The translations under genes and the position numbers were made by a program. Below, piece by piece: positions 15,502 through 23,272 of a DNA stretch of 64,000 nt. This DNA comes from JADGHE01 sp035716025 (GTDB lineage: Bacteria; Pseudomonadota; Alphaproteobacteria; Rhizobiales; Xanthobacteraceae). The notes beneath the pieces are model-generated. The model worked only from the letters and a program-made list of their open reading frames with translations. It searched no databases and was not told the DNA's origin. Positions within the stretch are counted from its first letter, which is position 1; each line of letters begins with the position of its first letter. Where the stretch lies: positions 1 through 64,000 of the forward strand of contig DASTKH010000046.1 in NCBI GenBank assembly GCA_035716025.1. The letters are read 5' to 3'.

Positions 15502-17847
15502 TCAGAGCCGGGCTTTGCGCAGCCGCAGCGCATTCGCCACGACGCTCACCGAGGACAGGGCCATGGCGGCTGCGGCAAGGATCGGCGACAGCAGAATGCC
15601 GAAGAACGGATACAGCACCCCGGCGGCCACCGGCACGCCGGCCGCGTTGTACACGAAGGCGAAGGCGAGGTTCTGGCGGATGTTGCGCATGGTCGCGACC
15701 GAGAGCCGACGCGCCCGCACGATGCCACCGAGGTCGCCGCGCAGCAGGGTCATGCCGGCGCTCTCGATCGCCACGTCGGTACCCCCGCCCATCGCGATAC
15801 CGACGTCGGCGGCAGCAAGCGCAGGCGCGTCGTTGACGCCGTCGCCCGCCATGGCGACCACGCGCCCCTCGTGCCGCAACGCCGCCACGACGGCACTCTT
15901 TTCTTCGGGAAGGACCTCGGCCCGGACTTCGGCGATGCCGAGACGCCGGGCGACCGCCTCTGCCGTCGCGCGGTTGTCGCCCGTGAGCATGACGACCCTC
16001 ACCCCCTCGTCCGCGAGTGCGCCAAGGGCGGCGGGCGTCGATTCGCGGATCGGATCGGCGATCGCGATCACGCCGGCCGGCTTGCCGTCGACGGCAAGCA
16101 GCACGGCGGTCGCGCCGTCGCGGCGGGCCGCCGCAGCCGGCTCGTCCAGCGCCGCCGTGTCGATGCCGAGTTCGGCGAGAAAGCGCGGATTGCCGAGCAC
16201 CGCCCGCCGGCGTTCGACAAGGCCCACCGCACCCTTGCCGGCCGGGGAGTCAAATCCGCGCACCGGCGCAAGCGCAAGCCCACGTTCCCGCGCGGCGACC
16301 ACGATCGCGTGCGCAAGCGGGTGCTCGCTCGCCTGTTCGACGCTTGCGGCGACGCGCAAGATTTCGTCTTCGGTGAAGCCTGCGGCGGGCGAAACGGCGA
16401 CAACCTTCGGCTTGCCCTCGGTCAGCGTGCCGGTTTTGTCGAGGACGATCGTGTCCACCCGCTCCAGGCGCTCGAGGACGTCGGCGCTGCGGATCAGCAC
16501 GCCTTCGCGGGCGCCGCGGCCCACCGCCACCATGATGGACATCGGCGTCGCGAGTCCGAGCGCGCAGGGGCAGGCGATGATCAGCACCGTCACGGCGGCC
16601 ACGAGCCCGTAGGCGGAGCGCGGCTCCGGACCGAATGTCGCCCAGGCCGCGAAAGCCGCGAGAGCGATCGCGATGACGAGAGGAACGAACCAGGCGGAGA
16701 CCCGGTCGGCGAGACGCTGGATCGGCGCACGAGAACGCTGGGCGGCCGCGACAAGCTGCACGATGCGCGCCAGCATGGTATCGCGGCCGACCTTCTCGGC
16801 GCGCATGATCACGCTGCCGGTCGTGTTGATCGTGCCGCCGATCACCTTCTCGCCGGCGCCCTTGACGACCGGCATCGACTCTCCCGTGATCGACGACTCG
16901 TCGAAGGGCGAACGTCCTTCGAGAATTTCCCCGTCAACCGGCACCTTTTCGCCCGGTCGCACGCGCAGCCGGTCGCCCACCGCGACGGCTTCGAGCGGCA
17001 CGTCCTCCTCGCTTCCGTCGGCGGCCAGGCGCCGTGCCGTCTTCGGGGCGAGGTCGAGCAGCGCGCGGATCGCGCCGGATGTGCGCTCGCGCGCCCGCAA
17101 CTCCAGCACCTGCCCGAGCAGCACCAGCACGGTGATGACCGCGGCCGCCTCGAAATAGACCGCAACCGCCCCGTCATGGGCACGAAAGGCAGGCGGAAAA
17201 AGGCCCGGCGCAACCGTCGCCGCCACGCTGTAGATCCAGGCGATGCCGATACCCATGGCGATCAGCGTGAACATGTTGAGGTTGCGGGTTGCGACCGACT
17301 GCCACCCGCGCACGAAGAACGGCGAGCCCGCCCACAGCACCGCGGGGGTCGCCAGCGCGAACTGAATCCAGTTGGAAGTTTGCCCCGCGATGAGCCCGTG
17401 CGGCCCGAGCAAGTGGCCGCTCATTTCAAGCAGAACCAACGGCGCGGTCAGCACCCCGCCGGCCCAGAGCCTTCGCGTCATATCCGCAAGCTCGGGGTTC
17501 GGGCCGCTGTCGGCGCCGGGCAGTTCGGGTTCGAGCGCCATGCCGCAGATGGGGCAGGAGCCGGGCCCGACCTGTCGCACCTCCGGATGCATGGGGCAGG
17601 TATAGATCGTGCCTTCCGGCACCAGCTCGGCCGCTCGCGCCTCTCCCAGATATTTCCCGGGATCGGCCAGGAATTTGCTGCGGCAGCCGGCCGAGCAGAA
17701 GGAGTAGTTCCGCCCGCCATGTTGCGCGCGATGCGGCGTCGTGTGCGGGTCGACCGTCATGCCGCACACCGGATCGCGCGCCGCGGCGTCGGCGTGCGGC
17801 GCAACCGCAAGATGCTCGTGGTGGCGGAGATGGTCGTGGTCCGTCAT
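15502..17847 (-). CDS. copA: Copper-exporting P1B-type ATPase
   Basis: A 781-residue heavy-metal ATPase. The N-terminus is His-rich, then a YHS domain (about residues 24-68, DPVCGMTVD... YSFCSAGC) and a heavy-metal-binding CPMHPEV/CPICGM domain (about 82-108) replace the common HMA domain. The core has the CPC ion motif in IIACPCALG, DKTGTLTEGKP with the phosphorylated Asp, and TGDN and GDGVNDAPAL. The last helices carry AFVYN and MALSSVSVV, the copper-specific (P1B-1) signature. It should export Cu+ from the cytoplasm. It is divergent from csoR across a CsoR operator, so copper induction is expected. Confidence 0.93.
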   Translation of the reverse strand: MTDHDHLRHHEHLAVAPHADAAARDPVCGMTVDPHTTPHRAQHGGRNYSFCSAGCRSKFLADPGKYLGEARAAELVPEGTIYTCPMHPEVRQVGPGSCPICGMALEPELPGADSGPNPELADMTRRLWAGGVLTAPLVLLEMSGHLLGPHGLIAGQTSNWIQFALATPAVLWAGSPFFVRGWQSVATRNLNMFTLIAMGIGIAWIYSVAATVAPGLFPPAFRAHDGAVAVYFEAAAVITVLVLLGQVLELRARERTSGAIRALLDLAPKTARRLAADGSEEDVPLEAVAVGDRLRVRPGEKVPVDGEILEGRSPFDESSITGESMPVVKGAGEKVIGGTINTTGSVIMRAEKVGRDTMLARIVQLVAAAQRSRAPIQRLADRVSAWFVPLVIAIALAAFAAWATFGPEPRSAYGLVAAVTVLIIACPCALGLATPMSIMVAVGRGAREGVLIRSADVLERLERVDTIVLDKTGTLTEGKPKVVAVSPAAGFTEDEILRVAASVEQASEHPLAHAIVVAARERGLALAPVRGFDSPAGKGAVGLVERRRAVLGNPRFLAELGIDTAALDEPAAAARRDGATAVLLAVDGKPAGVIAIADPIRESTPAALGALADEGVRVVMLTGDNRATAEAVARRLGIAEVRAEVLPEEKSAVVAALRHEGRVVAMAGDGVNDAPALAAADVGIAMGGGTDVAIESAGMTLLRGDLGGIVRARRLSVATMRNIRQNLAFAFVYNAAGVPVAAGVLYPFFGILLSPILAAAAMALSSVSVVANALRLRKARL

Positions 17848-17869
17848 GGCGGCGACACTCTTGCGCTTT

Positions 17870-17886
17870 ATACCCCAGGGGGGTAT
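17870..17886. promoter_or_regulatory. CsoR operator between copA and csoR
   Basis: The palindrome A-TACCCC-AGG-GGGGTA-T lies between the divergent copA (start 17847) and csoR (start 17896). It matches the GC-box palindrome bound by CsoR-type copper repressors. It sits 9 bp before the csoR ATG, so csoR would control itself and copA. Confidence 0.85.
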
Positions 17887-17895
17887 TTAACGCGC

Positions 17896-18171
17896 ATGCG
17901 CAAGGACATCAAGGCGTCGTGCCTGAAAAGGCTCAAGCGGGTCGAGGGGCAGGTGCGGGGCCTCGCCCGCATGGTCGAGGAGGACCGCTACTGCATCGAC
18001 ATCGTGACGCAGATCGCCGCGGCGCGCGCCGCGCTGCGCCGTATCGAGGAAGAGGTGCTGCGCGATCACGTCGCGCATTGCGTTGAGCACGCGATCCGTT
18101 CGGGCGACAAGGGCGATCAGCGCCGCAAGATCGCCGAGCTGATGGCCGTGATCAGCCGCGCCGAGCGCTAA
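17896..18171 (+). CDS. csoR: CsoR-family copper-sensing repressor
   Basis: A 91-residue all-helical DUF156/CsoR-family regulator. The Cu(I) ligand set of CsoR is present with exact spacing: C33, H58 and C62 (25 then 4 residues apart, as in the Mycobacterium protein). In apo form such proteins bind GC-rich palindromes and release on binding Cu(I). The operator directly upstream and the divergent copA fit this role. There is almost no 5' leader and no ribosome-binding site, so the mRNA may be leaderless. Confidence 0.92.
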   Translation: MRKDIKASCLKRLKRVEGQVRGLARMVEEDRYCIDIVTQIAAARAALRRIEEEVLRDHVAHCVEHAIRSGDKGDQRRKIAELMAVISRAER

Positions 18172-18264
18172 GCGCGGCCAAATTCCACCTGCCGTGACGG
18201 GCGTTCTTGCGCTATGCTGCCGCGCAAACGGCCTTGCGTGTCCACGCATCGGAGGGAGAGTGGA

Positions 18265-19143
18265 ATGCCCTTTGTTACCGAAGAAAATCTCACTGATCTC
18301 GCCATCGCGCGCTGGCAGCAGATCCCCGATCCGCGCCTGCGACAGGTGATGACGGCTGCGGTCAAGCATCTGCACGCCTTCGTGCGTGAGGTGGAGCCGA
18401 CCCCGCAGGAATGGTTCGCCGCGATCGACTGGCTCACCCGCACGGGCAAGCTGTGCGATGACAAGCGGCAGGAATTCATCCTCGCCTCGGACGTGCTCGC
18501 CGTCAGCATGCTGGTCGATTGCATCAACAATCGCCGGGCGAGCGGGGCCACACCGACCACGGTCGAGGGTCCGTTCCATGTCCGGAATTCGCCGGAGCTC
18601 GAAAACGGGGAAAACATGGCGAAGAACGCGCCGGGCATCCCCTGCTTCGTGGTCGGCGCGGTGCGCGACACCGCCGGCAACCCCATTGCGGGCGCCGTTC
18701 TCGACATCTGGCAGACCGACGGCGAGGGACTTTACGAGGCGCAGCGCGATGTGACCGAGCCGTGGATGCGGGCGATCTACCGCAGCGCGGCGGACGGCTC
18801 CTTCGTGGTCCGCACCGTCGCGCCGATCGGCTATACGATCCCGATGGACGGCACCGTCGGCGAGCTGATGAGCCGCACCACCATCAGCCACATGCGGCCG
18901 GCGCATATCCATTTTCACCTCGCGGCGCCGGGCTTCCATCCGGTGACCACGCATCTGTTCCAGCGCGGCGATCAATACATCGATACGGACGTCGTGTTCG
19001 GCGTGAAGGAGGCTCTCATCGTCGACTTCGAGAAGCAGCCGCCCGGCAAGGCGCCGAACGGCGACCGGGTGGACGAGCCCTGGTACCTCGTCAAATACGA
19101 TTTCGTGCTGGAGGCGGCGCAGGACCGGGCCGCAGCGGCGTAA
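18265..19143 (+). CDS. Intradiol ring-cleavage dioxygenase, hydroxyquinol 1,2-dioxygenase type
   Basis: A 292-residue non-heme Fe(III) dioxygenase with the N-terminal helical dimerisation domain (about 1-100) and the C-terminal beta-sandwich. Likely iron ligands are Y157, Y190, H214 and H216; their spacing (33, 24, 2) equals that of the known hydroxyquinol 1,2-dioxygenase and differs from the 36 of catechol dioxygenase, and the length also fits. It would open hydroxyquinol to maleylacetate. ATG 18265 has GGAGGGAG before it. A strong terminator follows, so it is a separate unit from the IclR gene; no maleylacetate reductase is in the window. Confidence 0.87.
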   Translation: MPFVTEENLTDLAIARWQQIPDPRLRQVMTAAVKHLHAFVREVEPTPQEWFAAIDWLTRTGKLCDDKRQEFILASDVLAVSMLVDCINNRRASGATPTTVEGPFHVRNSPELENGENMAKNAPGIPCFVVGAVRDTAGNPIAGAVLDIWQTDGEGLYEAQRDVTEPWMRAIYRSAADGSFVVRTVAPIGYTIPMDGTVGELMSRTTISHMRPAHIHFHLAAPGFHPVTTHLFQRGDQYIDTDVVFGVKEALIVDFEKQPPGKAPNGDRVDEPWYLVKYDFVLEAAQDRAAAA

Positions 19144-19201
19144 GGCTTGCGGCGCGCTGCAGCCCGCGCGCGCTGCGGCGCCCGGGCCGCCGAGCGGAGT
19201 C

Positions 19202-19234
19202 ACCCCGGCCGAAGCCGCTTCGGCCGGGGTTTTT
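19202..19234 (+). terminator. Rho-independent terminator after the dioxygenase
   Basis: A perfect 12-bp stem (19203-19214 with 19218-19229, loop CCG) followed by TTTTT, 60 nt after the stop codon. Confidence 0.93.
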
Positions 19235-19371
19235 GCCGCCGCGAATGCTGACGAAACGGCAGCGGTTCGGCGCTTGTTCTTGGCAAGATTGTCACAGGTC
19301 CTATGCGCGGGCCGCCCGTTCTTGCGCAATTGACGTGGGGCGGCTTTCACGCGACCCTTCTTCGGTCAAAT

Positions 19372-19388
19372 TGTCCGAAATGCGGACA
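19372..19388. promoter_or_regulatory. Inverted repeat before the IclR gene, probable autoregulatory operator
   Basis: A perfect TGTCCG-N5-CGGACA repeat ends 11 bp before the ATG of the IclR-family gene. IclR proteins often bind palindromes in their own leader region. The binding protein is inferred. Confidence 0.5.
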
Positions 19389-19399
19389 GCGGAGGGGGT

Positions 19400-20224
19400 A
19401 TGAGTATTCAGTCACTCGATAATGCGCGCATTGCGCCGTCCCGCGTGCGGGCCGAAGAGCTTGCCGAACGGCGCAGCGCGGCGAGCGATCGGTCCACGGT
19501 GAAGAGTCTGCGCAAGGCGATGGCCGTGCTGCATGCGGTTGCGGTCGCCGAGCGGCCGCTTACCATTGCCGAACTCGCGGTGCGCGCGCGCATTGCGCGC
19601 CCGACCGCTTACCGGCTGGTACAGACGCTGGCGAGCGGCGGCCATCTCGTGCAGAGCCCGGTGGACGGCCGCCTGTCCATCGGCTTTTCGGTGTTGCCCC
19701 TGGCCGCAAGCCTGCTCGACCGCAATCGCCTGCGGCTTGAGGCGTTGCCGCATCTTCATGCGGTCGCCCAGCAGACCGGCGAGCGCGTGAACCTCGGAAT
19801 TTTGCATCGCGAGGAAGTTCTTTATCTCGCGGGGGTCGAGAAACCCTCGCTGCCGACGATCTATTCGCGGTTCGGCAAGACGGTCCCCGCGCACTGCTCG
19901 GCCCTCGGCAAGGCCATACTGGCCTTCATGCGAAACGCCGAGGTCGCGCAAATTCTCGAGGCGCGGCCGCTCGTTGGGCTGACGCCCGCGACCATCACGT
20001 CGATGCCGGCCTTCTTCGAAGAACTCGAGCAGACGCGGCGCCGCGGTTATGCGATCGACAACGAGGAAGCGGCGGCGGGAACCTGCTGCGTCGGCACCAC
20101 GATCTTCGATGCCGCCAACCAGCCGATCGGCGCCATCAGCATTTCGGGCCGTTCGCTCGAAGCCTTGACCGGCCATGTCGACACGCTGCGCCACACCGCA
20201 GAAGTCATCTCGCACATGTTGTGA
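19400..20224 (+). CDS. IclR-family transcriptional regulator
   Basis: A 274-residue regulator. Residues about 34-92 form the winged helix-turn-helix (SLRKAMAVLHAVA; IAELAVRARIARPTAYRLVQTL), residues about 105-274 the IclR effector-binding domain, with GRVNLGIL-like, FGKTVPAHCSALGKA and CCVGTTIFD blocks. IclR proteins commonly control aromatic or small-acid catabolism in response to a pathway compound. GGAGGGGG stands directly before the ATG. It is followed by the CocE hydrolase, BKACE, GMC and AKR genes on the same strand, which are its likely targets, and preceded by the dioxygenase. Confidence 0.92.
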   Translation: MSIQSLDNARIAPSRVRAEELAERRSAASDRSTVKSLRKAMAVLHAVAVAERPLTIAELAVRARIARPTAYRLVQTLASGGHLVQSPVDGRLSIGFSVLPLAASLLDRNRLRLEALPHLHAVAQQTGERVNLGILHREEVLYLAGVEKPSLPTIYSRFGKTVPAHCSALGKAILAFMRNAEVAQILEARPLVGLTPATITSMPAFFEELEQTRRRGYAIDNEEAAAGTCCVGTTIFDAANQPIGAISISGRSLEALTGHVDTLRHTAEVISHML

Positions 20225-20345
20225 TATCCCTGCCGCCAAGGCCGGCTCCGGCCTCGCATCACGGAAAGCCGGTCTCGCGACGGAAAGTCCTGCGGGTCTT
20301 GGCCCCGCAGGCGTTCCCGTTCCGGGAGCATAAGGACAATCACGC

Positions 20346-22088
20346 ATGCAGCAGATGAAGAGTGAAACGCGCGACGGCATGCGCATCGATTGGGATGCGC
20401 CGATCGTCATGGACGACGGGGTCGTCCTGCGCTGCGACATTTTCCGGCCGCTCAAGGAGGGCCGGTATCCCGTCATTCTGAGCTACGGCCCCTACGCGAA
20501 GGGGCTGTCCTTCCAGGAGGCCTACAAGAGCGCGTGGCTGCGGATGACGGCCGCCTATCCCTCGATCCTTGAAGGCTCGTCGCAGAAATACCAGAACTGG
20601 GAGCTGGTTGACCCGGAGAAGTGGGTGCCGGACGGCTACGCCATCGTGCGGGTCGACTCGCGCGGCACCGGCCGTTCGCCCGGCTATATGGATCTTCTTT
20701 CCGCGCGCGAGGCGAAGGACCTCTACGACTGCATCGAATGGGCCGGCACGCAGGACTGGTCCAACGGCAAAGTCGGCGTCAACGGAATTTCCTACTATGC
20801 CCAGACCGGATGGCTCGCGGCCGCGCTCCGCCCGCCGCATCTTGCCGCGTTCTGCGCCTGGGAGGGCGAGTGCGACTACTATCGCGAGCTTGCGCGGCAC
20901 GGCGGAATTCTCAGCGATTTCGTCGAGAGCTGGTCCCGGCGCCAGGTGCTGAGCGTGCAGCACGGCAAGGGCGAGCGGGGACCGAAAAGCGTGGTCACCG
21001 GCGAGCCCGTCGCCGGCCCCGAGACCCTGTCGGAGGAAGAGCTCGCGCGCAACCGCGCCGACATCGCCGGCGAGGCCCTCGCACACGAAATGCTCGACGA
21101 TTACTACCGGTCGCGCATCCCGAATTACGAGGCGATCGAGACGGCCCTTCTCTCCGCCGCCAACTGGGGCGGGCAGGGCTTGCACCCGCGCGGCAATTTC
21201 GAAGGCTTCCTGCGCGCCGGCACCAAGAACAAGTGGCTTGAAGTGCACGGCGACACGCATTTTACGCACTTTTATTCCCCGTACGGGGAGGCGCTTCAGC
21301 GCAGATTCTTCGGCCACTTCCTGAAGGGCGAGGACACCGGCTGGGACAAGCAGCCGAAGGTTCTGCTCAACATCCGCCGCCCCGGCGAAAAGTTCGAGCC
21401 GCGCGCGGAAAACGAATGGCCGCTCGCCCGCACGCAATGGACCCGGTTCTATCTCGAGCCGCAAGGCAAGGGCCTGACCATCGAGCCGCCGAAGGCCGAA
21501 GCCGCGTTGACCTACGAGACGACGGGCGAGGGCATAACTTTCTCGACCCCGCCGCTTGAGGCGGAGACCGAGATCACCGGACCGGTGGCCGCCAAGCTCT
21601 GGGTGTCGTCCGACACGACGGATGCCGACCTCTTCCTTGTGCTCAGGGTCTTCGACCCCGCCGGCAAGGAAGTGGTCTTCATCGGCGCCAACGATCCGCG
21701 CACGCCGATCGGTCTCGGCTGGCTGCGCGCGTCGCACCGCAAGCGCGATCCCGCCCGCTCGCTGCCCTACCGGCCGTGGCACACGCACGACGAGAAGCAG
21801 CCGCTGACGCCCGGCGTGCCGGTCGAGCTCGATGTGGAAATCTGGCCGACCTGCATTGTCGTTCCCGCAGGCTACCGCGTCGCGCTCACCGTGCGCGGCA
21901 AGGACTATGAATATGACGGCACCGTCGCCGACGTGCCGTTTGCCTCCTATCCGATGAAGGGCGTCGGGCCGTTCACGCACACGAACCCGAAGGACCGTCC
22001 GCCGGAAATCTTCGGCGGGAGGAACACCCTGCACTTTGCTCCCGGCCGCGCGCCTTACGTGCTGCTGCCGATCATTCCGCCGCAATGA
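20346..22088 (+). CDS. CocE/NonD-family serine hydrolase
   Basis: A 580-residue alpha/beta hydrolase of the X-Pro dipeptidyl-peptidase/CocE class. The nucleophile elbow G-I-S149-Y is at residues 147-150, and the oxyanion and DSRGTGRS segment (about 107) that marks the family is present. The C-terminal part (about 370-575) is the jelly-roll domain with AKLWVSSDTTDADLFLVL. The class cleaves esters or amides, such as cocaine ester or acyl-proline bonds. AAGGA precedes the ATG by nine bases. It starts a same-strand series with BKACE, GMC and AKR genes and is probably the first step of that pathway. Confidence 0.88.
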   Translation: MQQMKSETRDGMRIDWDAPIVMDDGVVLRCDIFRPLKEGRYPVILSYGPYAKGLSFQEAYKSAWLRMTAAYPSILEGSSQKYQNWELVDPEKWVPDGYAIVRVDSRGTGRSPGYMDLLSAREAKDLYDCIEWAGTQDWSNGKVGVNGISYYAQTGWLAAALRPPHLAAFCAWEGECDYYRELARHGGILSDFVESWSRRQVLSVQHGKGERGPKSVVTGEPVAGPETLSEEELARNRADIAGEALAHEMLDDYYRSRIPNYEAIETALLSAANWGGQGLHPRGNFEGFLRAGTKNKWLEVHGDTHFTHFYSPYGEALQRRFFGHFLKGEDTGWDKQPKVLLNIRRPGEKFEPRAENEWPLARTQWTRFYLEPQGKGLTIEPPKAEAALTYETTGEGITFSTPPLEAETEITGPVAAKLWVSSDTTDADLFLVLRVFDPAGKEVVFIGANDPRTPIGLGWLRASHRKRDPARSLPYRPWHTHDEKQPLTPGVPVELDVEIWPTCIVVPAGYRVALTVRGKDYEYDGTVADVPFASYPMKGVGPFTHTNPKDRPPEIFGGRNTLHFAPGRAPYVLLPIIPPQ

Positions 22089-22115
22089 TGCAGAGGCGCA
22101 GCCCGCCTTCTTCGC

Positions 22116-22192
22116 TCATTCCCGCGCCGGCGGGAACCAGAGTCCCGGGTCTCCGCCTTCACGGGGGCGCGCGGACCAGACATCGCCGGCAT
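22116..22192. repeat. REP-like intergenic palindromic element
   Basis: The 135-bp gap holds ATTCCCGCGCCGGCGGGAA, a 7-bp stem (22119-22125 with 22130-22136), followed by CCCGGGTCTCCGC and a GCGCGG segment. This is the form of short repeated palindromes that are scattered in intergenic regions of Bradyrhizobium-like genomes. Confidence 0.5.
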
Positions 22193-22223
22193 CACGAGAA
22201 GACACACTGGAAAGCTGAGTGAC

Positions 22224-23105
22224 ATGGACAAGCTGATCATCACCGTCGCCTGCGACTCTCGCACTTCCTATCCGGCCAATCCGTATTGTCCGCCGCAGGA
22301 GGACATCAAGGCCTGTGCGCAGCACTACATCGACGCCGTGAACGCCGGCGCCGCGATCGCACACATCCATGGACGCCGCACGCTCGAGGAATCGTTCGGT
22401 TCCGACGGCAAGATGGTTTCGAAAATCCATCACGACGACTGGAAGCGCCTGCAGGATGCGATCATGAGCAAGGTCGATCCGATCATGCAGTTCGGCGTCG
22501 CCTCCGCGCGCATCGAGGAGAAGATCAAGCTGATGACGCTCGGCCCCGACATGATGGCGGTGGCCTTCAACGCGCACGATGAGTATTTCCAGAACAACGG
22601 GCCGGCCTATCCGCCCAAGCGCATGATGGCCATTCACCCGGTCGAGGAGCTGCTCGAATACGCAAAGGCTGCCGAAGAGCACAAGGTGAAGCTCGAGGTG
22701 GAATGCTTCCAGACCGGCGCCTTTTGGCACCTCGAATTCGTGCGCCGGCACGGCTATCTCAAGCACGCCTATACGACGCTGTTCATCGGCTGGCCGGGCG
22801 GTACCTGGACTCCGCCCACCGAGCGTGCGCTGCAGTTCATGGTCGACAACCTGCCGCCGAACTGCACCTGGAACGTCAGCGTCATGAACCCCGAAAAACA
22901 GTGGTCGATCCTGGCGATGGCGGTCGCGCTCGGCGGGCATGTGCGGGTCGGCTACGAGGACAATCCCTATATCGCGCCGGGCGAGTTCGCGAAGAACAAT
23001 GCGGTCCTGGTCGAGCGCATGATCCGCATCGCGCGCGATCTCGGCCGCGAAATCGCAACCCCCGAGGAGGCGCGGCAGATTCTCGGCCTGCAGCGGCCGC
23101 AATAG
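22224..23105 (+). CDS. BKACE-family beta-keto acid cleavage enzyme (DUF849)
   Basis: A 293-residue TIM-barrel enzyme of the 3-keto-5-aminohexanoate cleavage (Kce) superfamily, PF05853. The zinc ligands appear as H47 and H49 in AHIHGR, and the C-terminal VRVGYEDN carries the family's Glu-Asp pair. Members cleave a beta-keto acid with acetyl-CoA, giving acetoacetate and a new CoA ester; substrates range from 3-keto-5-aminohexanoate to dehydrocarnitine. The specificity here is unknown. It lies between the CocE hydrolase and the GMC oxidoreductase, flanked on both sides by REP-like repeats. The SD sequence is weak. Confidence 0.9.
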   Translation: MDKLIITVACDSRTSYPANPYCPPQEDIKACAQHYIDAVNAGAAIAHIHGRRTLEESFGSDGKMVSKIHHDDWKRLQDAIMSKVDPIMQFGVASARIEEKIKLMTLGPDMMAVAFNAHDEYFQNNGPAYPPKRMMAIHPVEELLEYAKAAEEHKVKLEVECFQTGAFWHLEFVRRHGYLKHAYTTLFIGWPGGTWTPPTERALQFMVDNLPPNCTWNVSVMNPEKQWSILAMAVALGGHVRVGYEDNPYIAPGEFAKNNAVLVERMIRIARDLGREIATPEEARQILGLQRPQ

Positions 23106-23129
23106 GCCCGCCGGCGGGCGCCGCCTCGT

Positions 23130-23253
23130 CACCTCTCCCCATCGGGGAGAGGTCGGATCGCGCAAGCGATCCGAGTGAGGGGGCGCAAAGCCGATGGCTT
23201 CGACCCTCACCCGGCGCGTTGCGTGCGCCGATCTCTCCCGGCAGGAGAGGTGG
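23130..23253. repeat. REP/BIME-like palindromic element
   Basis: An imperfect 124-bp palindrome whose ends are CACCTCTCC and GGAGAGGTGG. Inside it are nested hairpins (CTCTCCCC-ATC-GGGGAGAG; TCGGATCGC-GCAA-GCGATCCGA). This composition is typical of a repeated intergenic element of Hyphomicrobiales. It ends 19 bp before the GMC gene and could fold in the mRNA between the BKACE and GMC genes. Confidence 0.8.
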
Positions 23254-23272
23254 AAACCGAGCGAGCGGCGCG

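Noticed and set aside
13862..18171. Long plus-strand frames (916 and 952 codons)
   Set aside because: They are antisense to the acyl-CoA ligase and copA. Only the last 91 codons of the second one, csoR, are a real gene.
20280..20345. GC hairpin between the IclR and CocE genes as a terminator
   Set aside because: A CCTGCGGG stem is present but no T-run follows. The spacing and direction favour readthrough into the CocE gene, so it was not listed.
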